A stretch of 64,000 nt of DNA from Caldibacillus debilis DSM 16016 (GCF_000383875.1 NZ_KB912884.1:1-64000), one strand, 5' to 3'; shown: positions 35,201 to 45,358, counted from the first letter of the stretch. Translations and numbers: made by a program. Notes: generated from the sequence alone by a model not told the origin.

Positions 35201-35229
35201 CGGCAAGGTGACACGATTAATGGTATAAT
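35201..35229 (+). promoter_or_regulatory. res operon promoter, activator type
   Basis: A perfect TATAAT (35224-35229) has no good -35 box, as expected for an activated promoter. Upstream on the minus strand, a TTTGTGTGAAA-like sequence around 35177-35187 resembles a ResD site. Control by ResD is inferred from the B. subtilis operon. Confidence 0.4.
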
Positions 35230-35261
35230 TTACAAAACTGTGTCATGCTTGGGAGGAAGGG

Positions 35262-35792
35262 ATGACATTGACAAAAAAGAAACGATTTGTGATCCGTTCC
35301 GTTATTTTGGCCCTGTTGGCGCTGGCGGTTGCTTATACATTGTACGCGAATTTAAAAGGGGACAGGGACCTGGTGCGGGAAGGGGATCCCGCCCCGGACT
35401 TCGTGTTGAAGGACTTGAACGGGAACAGCTACCGCTTGTCCGATTACCGGGGAAAAGGGGTTTTTCTCAATTTTTGGGGCACCTACTGCAAGCCCTGCAA
35501 AAAGGAGATGCCTTATATCGACCGGGCCTATCGGAAGTATAAGGACCGGGGGGTCGAGGTGATCGCCGTCAACGTAGGCGAGACGGACATGACCATCCAA
35601 AACTTTGTCGACAAATACGGCTTGTCCTTTCCCGTAGTCGTCGATCGGGAAGGGGAAGTTCAGGACGCCTACGATATTTTTCCGCTTCCGGCCACTTTCC
35701 TCATTGACGCGGACGGGAAAATCGTTAAATACTATGAAGGGGAATTAACGGAGGATTTGGTTGAGCAATTTATGGAAAGAGTAAAACCGTAA
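35262..35792 (+). CDS. resA: Thiol-disulfide oxidoreductase ResA
   Basis: A membrane-anchored extracytoplasmic thioredoxin-like protein that reduces apocytochrome c for haem attachment. The 176-residue protein has an N-terminal signal anchor (residues 12-30), then a thioredoxin fold with the active site C76-K-P-C79 in FWGTYCKPCKKE and the cis-proline in FPLPATFLID. B. subtilis ResA has CEPC; the Glu-to-Lys change next to the first cysteine may shift its redox potential. It opens the resABCDE cluster. Confidence 0.92.
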   Translation: MTLTKKKRFVIRSVILALLALAVAYTLYANLKGDRDLVREGDPAPDFVLKDLNGNSYRLSDYRGKGVFLNFWGTYCKPCKKEMPYIDRAYRKYKDRGVEVIAVNVGETDMTIQNFVDKYGLSFPVVVDREGEVQDAYDIFPLPATFLIDADGKIVKYYEGELTEDLVEQFMERVKP

Positions 35793-35804
35793 GGAGAATT
35801 CGGC

Positions 35805-37466
35805 ATGAATCAGGTGAAATGCGAATGCGGCCACGTGAATCCGCCGGGAACGATCCTGTGCGAATCGTGCGGGAAGATCCTCGTCGAGTCGGAAGAGAAA
35901 AAGAAAGTCCTGGATATGCGCTACGAAGGCACGGCAAGAAGGTCGCAAACCTACAACCGGACGTTGGTGGACAAAATCTGGAATTTTTTCTCCTCCGTGA
36001 AGGTCGCCGTGGCCATCATCGTCGTGACGCTGATCGCTTCTGCCATCGGGACGTTTTTGCCCCAGAAGTCGACGCTTCCTCTTTCCGTATCGGTGAAAGA
36101 ATATTATGAAAGCGAATACGGATTCGTCGGCCGCTTGTTTTACGCCCTGGGGTTCCACAACCTGTACGGCTCCTGGTGGTATATGCTGTTGATCGCCCTG
36201 ATCGGGGTGTCCCTCGTCATTTGCAGCTTGGACAGGGTTGTCCCCCTGTACAAGGCGTTGAAAAAACAGCGGGTCACCCGCCATGCGGGGTTTTTGAAGC
36301 GGCAACGGCTGTTTTCCTCCGGCGGGGACATCAAGGAACTGGATGCCCATTATGAACTGCTGAAGGAGCGGCTGAGGAAAAGGCATTACAAGGTCCTGGA
36401 AGAAAACGGGAACCTGATGGCGGAAAAGGGACGTTTTTCCCGTTGGGGCCCCTACGTCAACCATCTCGGATTGATCATCTTTTTGATCGGGGTCATGCTG
36501 CGTTTCGTGCCCGGCATGTACGTGGACGAAAGCTTAACGATCAAAGAAGGGGAAACGAAGGCCATCCCCGGGACGAACAAGCAATATTATCTGAAAAACC
36601 ACGCATTCATCGTGGAGACTTACGATCCGGAAAAGGACAAGGCTTTTGAAAAAACGCTGAAAGAAAGGGGCCCGATCGTAAAAAACTACCAAACCAACGT
36701 CACCCTGTATAAGGCCGAAAGCCCCGCCGTCGCCGGCGAACAGCCGAAGTTGGAAAAAGTGAAGGATTATCAGATCCGGGTAAACCAGCCTTTAAAATTT
36801 GACCATTATTCCGTCTACCAATCGGGGTTTTTGCTGAACGAGATAAGCGCCATGACCTTCGCCCTTGCCGACAAGAAGACCGGAAAGGAGTTCGGCACCT
36901 TCCGGGTGGATTTGGAGCGGCCGCAAAAGAAGTATGACCTGCAGGAAGGATACTCGGTGGAAATCCTCAGCTATTTCCCCGATTTCGTAATGGGAGAGGA
37001 CGGGGAACCGACCAGCAAATCGCAGAAGCCCAACAACCCCGCCTTCGTGTTCAAGATGGTCGCGCCGGACAAACCCGACGGGGAGATCAGCTTTGTCGCG
37101 ATCCAGCAAAACCTCGAACCTGACGGGAACAATCAATATCAAATCAAGTTCAAATCCGTGGAAACGGTCAACTATTCCGGACTGACGGTCCGGAAGGATC
37201 ACACCCTATGGATTCTGGCCGTCGGCGGACTGATCTTCATGATCGGCGTGATCCAAGGCTCCTACTGGAACCACCGCCGGATCTGGATCCAACGCGTCAA
37301 CTCGGAGGTTTGGATCAGCGCCCATACGAACAAAAACTGGTTCAGCCTGCAAAAGGAAATCGCCCGGATACTGGAAGGCATCCGTTTGCCCGTGCCGCAG
37401 GACCAGTTGAAGGATGGGAATAAGCGAAACTTGGAGGGAGTTCTCGATGGCACAGTTGAGCAGTAA
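35805..37466 (+). CDS. resB: Cytochrome c biogenesis protein ResB
   Basis: With ResC it forms the system II haem transport and cytochrome c synthetase complex. The 553-residue protein starts with a Cys4 zinc-ribbon ([18 protein letters not shown]). Transmembrane helices lie at about 68-90, 120-145, 220-240 and 465-485, with a large extracytoplasmic domain between the last two. It lies 12 bp after resA and overlaps resC by 20 bp. Confidence 0.93.
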   Translation: MNQVKCECGHVNPPGTILCESCGKILVESEEKKKVLDMRYEGTARRSQTYNRTLVDKIWNFFSSVKVAVAIIVVTLIASAIGTFLPQKSTLPLSVSVKEYYESEYGFVGRLFYALGFHNLYGSWWYMLLIALIGVSLVICSLDRVVPLYKALKKQRVTRHAGFLKRQRLFSSGGDIKELDAHYELLKERLRKRHYKVLEENGNLMAEKGRFSRWGPYVNHLGLIIFLIGVMLRFVPGMYVDESLTIKEGETKAIPGTNKQYYLKNHAFIVETYDPEKDKAFEKTLKERGPIVKNYQTNVTLYKAESPAVAGEQPKLEKVKDYQIRVNQPLKFDHYSVYQSGFLLNEISAMTFALADKKTGKEFGTFRVDLERPQKKYDLQEGYSVEILSYFPDFVMGEDGEPTSKSQKPNNPAFVFKMVAPDKPDGEISFVAIQQNLEPDGNNQYQIKFKSVETVNYSGLTVRKDHTLWILAVGGLIFMIGVIQGSYWNHRRIWIQRVNSEVWISAHTNKNWFSLQKEIARILEGIRLPVPQDQLKDGNKRNLEGVLDGTVEQ

Positions 37467-38643
37467 TCTTCTTTTCGCCGCCTTTGTCGTTTACTTGATC
37501 GCCATTGGTTTTTTCGGCGGCTCCATCCGGCAGAAAAAGGGCCTGGAAGACCAATATCAGGAACAAAAAGGGAATGTGAGCGGCAATATCGCCATCGGTT
37601 TGACGATCTTGGGTTTTCTCCTGCAGATCGGATATTTTATCACGCGATGGATCGCTTCCGGCCATGCGCCCGTCAGCAACATGTTTGAATTTGTAACCTT
37701 TTTCAGCATCATGTTCGTCGGCGCCTTTATCATCATTTATTATCTCTACCGGTCGGCCACCCTCGGGCTCTTCACCCTGTCCATCGCCCTATTGATTATC
37801 GCCTACGGAAGCATGTTCCCGCGGGACATCACCCCGCTGATCCCGGCCCTGCAAAGCCACTGGCTCGTCATTCACGTCATGACGGCGGCCGCGGGGGAAG
37901 GAATCCTGGCGATCAGCTTTATTTCCGGACTCATTTATTTGATCAAAATGGTGGACCAGGAAAAACGGTCAAGAAAAACCGCCTGGCTGGAGCTGGTCCT
38001 CTATTTCCTCGTCGTCGTCCTCGGGTATGTCCTGATTTCCGGCGTATTTCAGGGAACGGGGTATAAGGCGGAATTTGAATGGATTGACAAAAACGGGCAA
38101 ACCGCCGTCCAGGAATACCACCTTCCGGCGCTCGTCGGCCCGAACGGCTGGCAGCTGCAGACGGAGGGCCGGATGGAACCTTTCGCCGAACTTCCGCCGA
38201 TTTTGAACGCGAAGAAGGTCAACACCGTCTTATGGTCGTTCATTGCCGGCACCGTCCTTTACCTGTTGATCCGGCTCATCGCCAGGAAGCGGATCGGGGA
38301 GATTTTGCACCCCTTGACGAAAAAAATGAACGGGGATTTGCTCGATGAAATCAGTTATCGTTCCGTCCTCATCGGATTTCCCGTATTTTCCCTCGGCGCC
38401 CTCGTCTTTGCCATGATCTGGGCGCAGATCGCCTGGTCGAGATTCTGGGGCTGGGATCCGAAGGAAGTCTGGGCCCTCATCACCTGGCTGTTTTACGCCG
38501 CCTTCCTCCATTTGCGGATCTCCCGGGGCTGGCACGGGGAAAAATCCGCCTGGCTGGCGGTGATCGGTTTCGCCATCATCATGTTCAACCTGGTGTTCGT
38601 CAATCTGGTCATTGCCGGGCTGCACAGCTATGCGGCACCATGA
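37447..38643 (+). CDS. resC: Cytochrome c biogenesis protein ResC (CcsA)
   Basis: The CcsA-type haem handling protein, 398 aa with about eight transmembrane helices. The tryptophan-rich WWD-type motif [17 protein letters not shown] is present with flanking histidines in [10 protein letters not shown] and [14 protein letters not shown] 37447 has GGAGGGAG upstream within resB. A 72-bp gap separates it from resD. Confidence 0.93.
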   Translation: MAQLSSNLLFAAFVVYLIAIGFFGGSIRQKKGLEDQYQEQKGNVSGNIAIGLTILGFLLQIGYFITRWIASGHAPVSNMFEFVTFFSIMFVGAFIIIYYLYRSATLGLFTLSIALLIIAYGSMFPRDITPLIPALQSHWLVIHVMTAAAGEGILAISFISGLIYLIKMVDQEKRSRKTAWLELVLYFLVVVLGYVLISGVFQGTGYKAEFEWIDKNGQTAVQEYHLPALVGPNGWQLQTEGRMEPFAELPPILNAKKVNTVLWSFIAGTVLYLLIRLIARKRIGEILHPLTKKMNGDLLDEISYRSVLIGFPVFSLGALVFAMIWAQIAWSRFWGWDPKEVWALITWLFYAAFLHLRISRGWHGEKSAWLAVIGFAIIMFNLVFVNLVIAGLHSYAAP

Positions 38644-38715
38644 GAAAACGCTTCGCGAGAGGTTGCAGCCTTAACATAAATATTTATGGAACGATGAATC
38701 GGGAGGTTCATTCGC

Positions 38716-39432
38716 ATGGATAAAGAAGTGAAAATATTAGTGGTGGATGACGAGGAAAGGATTCGCAGGCTGTTGAAAATGTACCTGGAGCGGGAAAATT
38801 ACCTCATCGATGAAGCGGCGGACGGAAATACCGCCCTGAAGAAGGCGCTGGAAAACAATTACGACCTGATTTTGCTCGATCTCATGCTTCCCGGAAAGGA
38901 CGGCATCGAGGTCTGCAAGGAATTGCGGGAAAAGAAGGCGACGCCCGTCATCATGCTCACGGCCAAAGGGGAAGAAGCCAACCGGGTGCAGGGCTTTGAA
39001 GTGGGGACCGATGATTACATCGTCAAGCCCTTCAGCCCCCGGGAAGTGGTCCTCCGCGTCAAGGCCCTGCTCCGGAGGGCGAGCACGACCAGCTATTTGC
39101 AAACCGATACGTCCGCCAAGGATGTGTTGGTCTATCCCCATTTGACCATTGACAACGACGCCCACCGGGTGCTGGCCGACGGGGTGGAAGTCAGCCTGAC
39201 CCCGAAGGAATACGATCTGCTCTACTTCTTGGCCAAAACTCCGGACAAGGTGTTCGACCGGGAACAGCTGTTAAAAGAAGTGTGGCATTATGAATTTTTC
39301 GGCGATCTCCGGACCGTCGACACCCATGTGAAGCGTCTGCGGGAAAAATTGAGCAAGGTTTCCGAGGATGCCGCCAAAATGATCGTCACCGTCTGGGGCG
39401 TAGGCTACAAGTTTGAGGTCGTGAATGAATGA
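38716..39432 (+). CDS. resD: Response regulator ResD
   Basis: OmpR-type regulator of aerobic and anaerobic respiration, 238 aa. Receiver domain with acidic pocket DDEER, phospho-acceptor Asp in LLDLMLPGKDG, conserved Thr/Lys (MLTAKG, VKPFSPRE), then winged helix DNA-binding domain (TPKEYDLLYFLAKTP). The stop overlaps resE by 4 bp (ATGA). Confidence 0.95.
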   Translation: MDKEVKILVVDDEERIRRLLKMYLERENYLIDEAADGNTALKKALENNYDLILLDLMLPGKDGIEVCKELREKKATPVIMLTAKGEEANRVQGFEVGTDDYIVKPFSPREVVLRVKALLRRASTTSYLQTDTSAKDVLVYPHLTIDNDAHRVLADGVEVSLTPKEYDLLYFLAKTPDKVFDREQLLKEVWHYEFFGDLRTVDTHVKRLREKLSKVSEDAAKMIVTVWGVGYKFEVVNE

Positions 39433-41195
39433 TCTGGAAAAGCGTTGTCGGCAAGCTTTGGGCGACCATTCTCCTGCTCGTCGCCTGCGTCCTCTTCATA
39501 TTGACCATCCTGCTGATGCAATTTTTCCGGAACTACATTTTGGACGAAATGACCGGCCAATTGATGAGCACCGCGTCCAAAATCGCGGTGATGCTGAAGC
39601 ATAACGAGGATACGCGGACCGGTTTGGACGTGGCCTGGGAACTGATCAGCGAAGAAACGAAGGTCGTGGTCGTAACCGATGACAACCGGGTCTACTATTC
39701 GCCGAACCAAAGGGGAGAAAAGCTGTCCCCGTCCTATTTCCGGAACGATCCGGACTTTTCCGAAGTGTTTTCCGAAGGGGAAACGGTGCAGAAACGCATC
39801 CGTCTGCCGGAGGAAGGGGACGCCGGAAGGGACGGCGAGGAGGTTCTGGTCATCGGCAAGCCTTTGAACGAGGGAAACGGGAAAAAGGGCGCCGTGTTCG
39901 TCTACCAGTCGCTTGCGGTCATGAAGGAAACGAGCCGGGCCACGACCCGACTGATCTTCTTGGCCGCTGTCATCGCCTTTATCATGACGACCGTTTTTGC
40001 CTTTTTCCTGTCGACCCGAATCACTTCCCCATTAAGGAAGATGCGGGTTGCCGCCTTTGAAGTGGCCAGGGGAAAATTCGACACCAAGGTTCCGAAACTG
40101 ACCAACGATGAAATCGGGGAATTGGCCACCGCCTTCAACCAGATGCGCAAAAAACTGAAGATCAACATGCATGCCCTGAATCAGGAGAAGGAACAATTGG
40201 CGGGGATATTGAAAAGCATGGCGGACGGCGTGATCACCTTCAGCAAGGACGGAACGATCCTTCTGACCAATCCCCCCGCCGAGTCCTTCCTCCAGCTCTG
40301 GTATTACGAACAGGGGGGCGATGATCTGCAGCAGCTGCCGCCTGCCCTCGTGGATCTGTTCGCCAAAGCGGTGGAGACGGAGCAGGAACAGGTCGGGGAA
40401 GTTTCCTTCCAGGGGCGGTATTGGACGGTGATCGTCAGCCCCCTGTACACTGAAGGAAATATCCGCGGCGCGGTGGCCGTCCTCCGGGACATGACGAGGG
40501 AAAAGAAGCTGGATAAGCTGCGAAACGACTTCGTCGCCAACGTCTCCCACGAATTGCGCACGCCTATCGCGATGTTGCAGGGTTACAGCGAGGCGCTGAT
40601 CGACGACGTGGTGACCACGGAAGAGGAGAGAAAGGAATTTATCAAAGTCATCAACGAAGAATCGGAACGGATGGGCAGGCTCGTCAACGAACTTTTGGAC
40701 TTGGCGAGGATGCAGTCGGACCAGTTCCAATTGAAAATCGAGCAGGTTCCCATCAAGCCGTTCTGCAACCGGGTCATCAAAAAATTCGCCGGGCTGGCGA
40801 GGGAAAAGAATATCTCCCTGGAATCCCGCATCGAGTCCGGCGACGAATCTTTTCCCTTCGATCCCGACAGGATGGAACAGGTGCTGACCAATCTGATCGA
40901 CAACGCCCTCCGCCATACGCCGGAAGGCGGAAGGGTGGAAATCCGCCAAGGGATCCGGGATGACAAACTGTGGCTGGAAGTGTCCGACAACGGATCCGGG
41001 ATCCCGGAGGAAGACCTCCCCTTCGTCTTCGAACGTTTTTACAAGGCGGACAAGGCAAGGACGCGGGGAAGGTCCGGGACGGGCCTCGGCCTGGCCATCG
41101 TAAAGAACATCGTGGACGCCCACCGGGGAACGATCGAAGTGAAGAGCAAAATCGGCCAAGGTACGACTTTTACGGTGATGATCCCGCGAAAATGA
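39429..41195 (+). CDS. resE: Sensor histidine kinase ResE
   Basis: Membrane kinase for ResD, 588 aa. Order: transmembrane helix (10-32), extracytoplasmic sensor, second helix (176-198), HAMP (to about 250), PAS (260-355), HisKA with FVANVSHELRTPIAML, and HATPase with NLIDNALRHTPEGG, DNGSGIPEEDL and GRSGTGLGLAIVK. It controls the upstream res genes and respiration genes elsewhere. A strong terminator follows. Confidence 0.95.
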   Translation: MIWKSVVGKLWATILLLVACVLFILTILLMQFFRNYILDEMTGQLMSTASKIAVMLKHNEDTRTGLDVAWELISEETKVVVVTDDNRVYYSPNQRGEKLSPSYFRNDPDFSEVFSEGETVQKRIRLPEEGDAGRDGEEVLVIGKPLNEGNGKKGAVFVYQSLAVMKETSRATTRLIFLAAVIAFIMTTVFAFFLSTRITSPLRKMRVAAFEVARGKFDTKVPKLTNDEIGELATAFNQMRKKLKINMHALNQEKEQLAGILKSMADGVITFSKDGTILLTNPPAESFLQLWYYEQGGDDLQQLPPALVDLFAKAVETEQEQVGEVSFQGRYWTVIVSPLYTEGNIRGAVAVLRDMTREKKLDKLRNDFVANVSHELRTPIAMLQGYSEALIDDVVTTEEERKEFIKVINEESERMGRLVNELLDLARMQSDQFQLKIEQVPIKPFCNRVIKKFAGLAREKNISLESRIESGDESFPFDPDRMEQVLTNLIDNALRHTPEGGRVEIRQGIRDDKLWLEVSDNGSGIPEEDLPFVFERFYKADKARTRGRSGTGLGLAIVKNIVDAHRGTIEVKSKIGQGTTFTVMIPRK

Positions 41196-41253
41196 TCGGA
41201 TCCGCTGGTTTTTTCCCGTTTTTTCTTGTTCCACGGGAAACCCGGCCCGACGT

Positions 41254-41316
41254 GAAAGGAGACGGGGAATTTTGCCTCCCGGGCAAAATTCTTTGCCGAT
41301 CTCCTTTCTTTTTTTT
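41254..41316 (+). terminator. Terminator after resE
   Basis: Outer stem GAAAGGAGA / TCTCCTTTC and inner GAATTTTGCC / GGCAAAATTC, then eight T. Confidence 0.9.
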
Positions 41317-41338
41317 CCGCGACCATCTATAGTAAAAT

Positions 41339-41365
41339 TGTAACTTTTTATTCGCTCCTGCCGAC
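41339..41365 (+). promoter_or_regulatory. Sigma-X autoregulatory promoter
   Basis: TGTAAC (41339-41344) and CGAC (41362-41365) with exactly 17 bp between is a perfect match to the known SigX promoter of B. subtilis. It lies 26 bp before the sigX start. Confidence 0.85.
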
Positions 41366-41390
41366 CAATAGATAGCACGGGGAGGATCTT

Positions 41391-41921
41391 ATGGACTCCG
41401 TATTTCATGAAATATACAAAAACTACCATCAGGATGTCTTCCAATTTCTTTTTTATTTGGTAAAGGACAGGGAACTTGCGGAAGACTTGATGCAGGAAGT
41501 TTATATAAGGGTTTTGAAATCCTACGGGAATTTTGAAGGGAAAAGCAGCGTGAAAACGTGGCTCCTGTCGATCGCCAGGAACGTGGCCATCGATCATTTT
41601 CGCAAGGAGAAAAACTGGAAAAAAAGGATTTTTTCCCGGTTCGATTGGAAAGAAAACCAATTGCGGGACGTTCAGCCCCTTCCCGAAGATACGGCGATCA
41701 TGAATGAGAAGGCGAAGCTGCTTTACCGGTGCCTGGACCTATGTACGGTGGATCAGAAAGCCGTTTTGATCAGCCGGTATATTTACGATCTGTCGATCAA
41801 GGAAACGGCGGAGGTTTTGGGCTGGAGCGAAAGCAAGGTGAAAACGACCCAGCACCGGGCCTTGAAGGCGTTGAAACGGGAAATGGAATCGGTCTTAAAC
41901 AAGGAGGTGGGGGACGAATGA
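41391..41921 (+). CDS. sigX: ECF sigma factor SigX
   Basis: Extracytoplasmic-function sigma factor of 176 aa that drives genes changing cell surface charge and resistance to cationic peptides. Region 2 (LVKDRELAEDLMQEVYIRVLK, then TWLLSIARNVAIDHFRKEK) and region 4 (IKETAEVLGWSESKVKTTQH) are clear. It is slightly shorter than B. subtilis SigX at the C-terminus. It overlaps its anti-sigma gene by 4 bp and recognises its own promoter. Confidence 0.93.
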   Translation: MDSVFHEIYKNYHQDVFQFLFYLVKDRELAEDLMQEVYIRVLKSYGNFEGKSSVKTWLLSIARNVAIDHFRKEKNWKKRIFSRFDWKENQLRDVQPLPEDTAIMNEKAKLLYRCLDLCTVDQKAVLISRYIYDLSIKETAEVLGWSESKVKTTQHRALKALKREMESVLNKEVGDE

Positions 41922-43108
41922 AGGACAGAAGGCTGAATGAGCAGGACATCATCGAAGGATTCCGGCATTTGCCTCCCATTCATGACCGCCGGGATGCGGA
42001 AGAAATTTACCGGAAGGTCATGGCGGGCATGGAACAGGAAAAAGCGAAGAAGAAGCGAAGGGTTTTCCTGCCTTCCTTTGCGGCGGCCGCGGCCTTGTCC
42101 TTCGCGACGGTCCTCGGATTGTACCTGGCCGGCGGCGGACATCTCCACATGCCCGGAAAAGACGCCGGAAAATTGGAAATCTACTCGGAAAGCCAAGACG
42201 CCCCGGCGCAAGAGGAAAGCGAAAGGGGACTCCTTTCGCGCGAGGGCGCGGATACGGCCAACATCCAAAAGGGGGAAAACGTTCCGAAAAAATCCTTGTT
42301 GTTTTCCGATGACTTGGACGACGGCGGACAGTTCGTCACGCTGGCCATTCCGGACCCGCAATTCCAAAATATGATCCCGGTCACCTTCCTCGTAAAAGGC
42401 GGGGAAGGGGAAAATTGGCTCCAGCAATATACGGAGATGATGAACGAAGTCCATGAAGAAGATCTGGGCCTTGGGGAATATTATCCCTATCGCGGAAAAC
42501 TGTCCTTCGAAGAGGGGGACGGGGGGATCCGGCTGATGTTGAGCGGGGAAGAGGCCGCGCAGATCTCTTCCGGGACGATCGGGGAGGAAATGCTGAAGAA
42601 AAGCTTTGAGGTGTTGCGCTATTTAAATCTCCGCAAAGTCACATTTTATACGGACGGCAAGAAAGAGATTTTTCTCCCCCATACGGGTTGGATCGAAGGG
42701 TACGACATCCCGCAGACGCCGAGATACGGCTATTTCCTTTATAAAACGGAAAACTTCACTTATTTGACGCCCGGCCCCAATGCCTATTCGACCGTCAAGG
42801 AAGCCCTCAAGGAGATGAAAAAGCGGATCGAGACCCATCTGTTGGCCCCGTCCATTCCGGAACCGTACACGGTTTCGGCGGAGGACCGGGGAGGCGGCCG
42901 GCTGGAAGTCCGTTTCCGGGAGGCGGTGACCCTTCCGAACGATGAAGCCGCGATGCGGATGATCGAGGCGATCTTGCTTACGGCCAAAGATTTCGGATAC
43001 AAGGAAGTGCTGTTCCAAAACGTGAAGAACGACGCGGTGGGGGATTACCGTTTGCAGGAGCCGCTTGCGGTCCCGCTCGCCCCGAACATCGTCGCCGAAA
43101 TGCGCTGA
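41918..43108 (+). CDS. rsiX: Anti-sigma-X factor RsiX
   Basis: A 396-residue single-pass membrane protein. The N-terminal cytoplasmic part (1-45, IIEGFRHLPPIHDRRDAEEIY) should bind SigX; a transmembrane helix spans about 49-68 (FLPSFAAAAALSFATVLGLYL) and a long extracytoplasmic domain follows. The ATG has AAGGAGGTGG 8 nt upstream inside sigX. Position, topology and length fit RsiX. Confidence 0.9.
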   Translation: MKDRRLNEQDIIEGFRHLPPIHDRRDAEEIYRKVMAGMEQEKAKKKRRVFLPSFAAAAALSFATVLGLYLAGGGHLHMPGKDAGKLEIYSESQDAPAQEESERGLLSREGADTANIQKGENVPKKSLLFSDDLDDGGQFVTLAIPDPQFQNMIPVTFLVKGGEGENWLQQYTEMMNEVHEEDLGLGEYYPYRGKLSFEEGDGGIRLMLSGEEAAQISSGTIGEEMLKKSFEVLRYLNLRKVTFYTDGKKEIFLPHTGWIEGYDIPQTPRYGYFLYKTENFTYLTPGPNAYSTVKEALKEMKKRIETHLLAPSIPEPYTVSAEDRGGGRLEVRFREAVTLPNDEAAMRMIEAILLTAKDFGYKEVLFQNVKNDAVGDYRLQEPLAVPLAPNIVAEMR

Positions 43109-43490
43109 TCCTGACGGAAAGGGGGCCTTTTGCCCGGCGTGCCGATCGTCATGCGGGGACCGCGGGATTCCTCCCTTCCTTGGATGATTCCTTCGGCGCC
43201 TTTTCGGCGGATTCCCTTTCGCCCGGTAGACGATCCCGGGCTCTTTTTTTTCCCGGATGGCGTTCAAAAACCAGGAAAAAACAGCGAAAAACGGGAAGGG
43301 AGCGCTTCGCCGCAGGCCGCCTCCCGCGGCGCCCTGCTGCCCGCGGGGAAACAGGCATGGAATCAGCTGCCGTCATTTGCGGAAGCGAAAACGTCCGGAA
43401 AACGGGGAGCGGCGGCCGAAAACATATTGGCAGGGAAAGTCCCTTTATAGAAGCCGGACGGTTTCCGGAACTGGTTTTCGAGCCAAATCA
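43109..43490. other. Intergenic region without recognisable features
   Basis: GC-rich spacer between rsiX and the ribU promoter. No gene, repeat or RNA recognised. serA and other genes found here in B. subtilis are absent. Confidence 0.5.
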
Positions 43491-43491
43491 T

Positions 43492-43519
43492 TTGCTTTTC
43501 CTGCAATTTCCGTTATAAT
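43492..43519 (+). promoter_or_regulatory. Sigma-A promoter of the FMN riboswitch-ribU transcript
   Basis: TTGCTT (43492-43497) and perfect TATAAT (43514-43519), 16-bp spacer, about 30 bp before the riboswitch. Confidence 0.65.
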
Positions 43520-43550
43520 AGTAACTGTAAAACTGAAAATCGGATGATTC

Positions 43551-43677
43551 ATCTTCGGGGCAGGGTGAAATTCCCGACCGGCGGTGATAGGACGCAAGGT
43601 CCTTAAGCCCGCGAGCCTTTATGGCAGGATTTGGTGAGATTCCAAAGCCGACAGTTACAGTCTGGATGGGAGAAGAT
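43551..43677 (+). ncRNA. FMN riboswitch (RFN element)
   Basis: P1 pairs ATCTTC with GAAGAT. Conserved RFN blocks are seen in order: GGGGCAGGGTGAAATTCCC, GACCGGCGGT, AGCCCGCGAGC, GGCAGGATTTGGTGAGATTC, GCCGACAGT and TCTGGATGGGAGAAGA. FMN binding is expected to favour the downstream terminator and so switch off the riboflavin importer. Confidence 0.96.
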
Positions 43678-43696
43678 GAAGGTTTCGTTCCTCGTG

Positions 43697-43719
43697 CGTT
43701 CAATAAGGCTTATTGAACG
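43697..43719 (+). promoter_or_regulatory. Hairpin in the riboswitch expression platform
   Basis: Ten-bp perfect stem CGTTCAATAA / TTATTGAACG with 3-nt loop between aptamer and terminator. Confidence 0.6.
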
Positions 43720-43746
43720 TGTACTTTCCTATTGCCTTCGATTCTC

Positions 43747-43779
43747 CCTCAAGAACGGTTCTTGAGGGATTTTCTTTTG
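43747..43779 (+). terminator. FMN riboswitch terminator
   Basis: Stem CCCTCAAGAA / TTCTTGAGGG followed by a T-rich tract, 65 bp before ribU. Confidence 0.85.
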
Positions 43780-43842
43780 GCGAAAAGGAGGCGAGACCTT
43801 CTTCTTGTCGTGAGATGAATCACGGAAAACAGGAGGAAGGAC

Positions 43843-44427
43843 ATGGAAAAAAGGAATGTGAAAAGGTTTGCCGCCATCGGCATGCTAAGTGCGCTTTCCT
43901 ACGTACTGATGCTGCTCAATTTCCCGCTGCCGCCCTTTCCCAAATATTTGCAGGTGGATTTTAGCGACATTCCCGCCCTCATCGCCGCCATCGTCATGGG
44001 TCCGATGGCGGGGGTGGCCGTCGAGCTCGTCAAAAATGTATTGGACATGATCACGACGGGCAGCGAAACCGGCGTGCCGGTCGGACACTTCGCCAATTTC
44101 GTCGCGGGGGTCGTCTTCATTTTGCCGGTCTATGCCATTTATATCCGGCTGAAAAACAAAAAGGGAATGGCGATCGCCCTCATCGCCGGGACCGTCACGA
44201 TGGCCCTTGTCATGAGCGTCATGAACTATTTTATTCTTCTTCCCCTCTATGTCATGTTCATGAACTTCCCGGCTTTAAGCGGCCCGGAGGCGCTGGAACT
44301 GGTCGTCACGGCCATCTTCCCGTTCAACGTGGTGAAAGGGCTGATGATTACCGCGCTTTTTATGCTCATTTTTGCAAAAATCCAGGATTGGCTGCTGAAG
44401 CAGCAGCGGGCGTTTAAAAAGGCATGA
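43843..44427 (+). CDS. ribU: Riboflavin ECF transporter S component RibU (FmnP/YpaA)
   Basis: Binds riboflavin at the cell surface and works with the shared EcfA/A'/T module. The 194-residue protein has six hydrophobic helices, the FPKYLQVDFSDIPALI segment, and GPMAGVAVELVKNVLDMI, all typical of RibU. Start follows CAGGAGG. An FMN riboswitch controls it, so import answers to cofactor level; no riboflavin synthesis genes are in the window. Confidence 0.94.
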   Translation: MEKRNVKRFAAIGMLSALSYVLMLLNFPLPPFPKYLQVDFSDIPALIAAIVMGPMAGVAVELVKNVLDMITTGSETGVPVGHFANFVAGVVFILPVYAIYIRLKNKKGMAIALIAGTVTMALVMSVMNYFILLPLYVMFMNFPALSGPEALELVVTAIFPFNVVKGLMITALFMLIFAKIQDWLLKQQRAFKKA

Positions 44428-44432
44428 AAAAG

Positions 44433-44480
44433 AAAAACGAATATTGGCCCGGCAATGGCCGATATTCGTTTTTAATTTTT
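44433..44480 (+). terminator. Terminator after ribU
   Basis: Long stem AAAAACGAATATTGGCC / GGCCGATATTCGTTTTT with one mismatch and a T-rich tail. Confidence 0.9.
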
Positions 44481-44627
44481 TTCGAATTTTTGCCGATAAA
44501 AAGAGGGCGGGGCTTCCGGATTGCCGGCTGAAAACGGGGAAATCCGGTCCCAAAAGCGGAGCCGGCCCGGAAAAAGGGAACGGAAGGAACCCGGTCCGCG
44601 AAGAAGAGGAGAGAAAAGGCTACGCTT

Positions 44628-44803
44628 ACGTATGTGTAAATTTTTTTCGGTTCAGGATCGATCCAATAAGCAAAAAAGAGGAGGCTTCCTACAATATAAG
44701 TTCCGCTCGTGGCCCGGCACGGGTCCATATCGGTATGAGGGCTCCTGAAATACCGATCCAATAACCGCCCCGAGAAGATCTTAACCCATACTTCTCTTCC
44801 GGT
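44628..44803. repeat. Dispersed repeat piece X, similar to both 20793-20868 and 241-310
   Basis: The left half (44628-44706) aligns with 20793-20868; the right half (44734-44803) aligns with 241-310. X thus links the two other pieces into one ancestral sequence of at least 175 bp. Some stretches keep a plus-strand frame (ATG plus 22-23 codons ending CAA TAT AAG in both X and Y), and homology goes past the stop codons, as at the end of an insertion sequence. No transposase family was recognised. Confidence 0.55.
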
Positions 44804-45043
44804 ACCGTCGAACGGAAGGAGCGCCGTCTCCTTAAAAAGGGCGGGCAGAGGGCATAGGCCGGGAGGCACCCGGCGGGCCGGCCGGAATTTTGCGGTTCCC
44901 TGTTTTCGGGAAAGCATGGATTGGTTCGCCCGTTCCCCTTGCGGACGGCGCTTGTCCGGTTCCCGCGGTTTCGGGCGTCTGCCCCGCTTTTTACGGCAAG
45001 CCTTTTCCGAAAAAAACTCCGGCTTTCCGCCGGAGAGGGGTCA

Positions 45044-45358
<315 letters not shown>

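Noticed and set aside
40032-41660. 542-residue minus-strand reading frame
   Set aside because: It is antisense to resE and sigX; composition and lack of motifs show it to be a shadow of GC-rich coding DNA.
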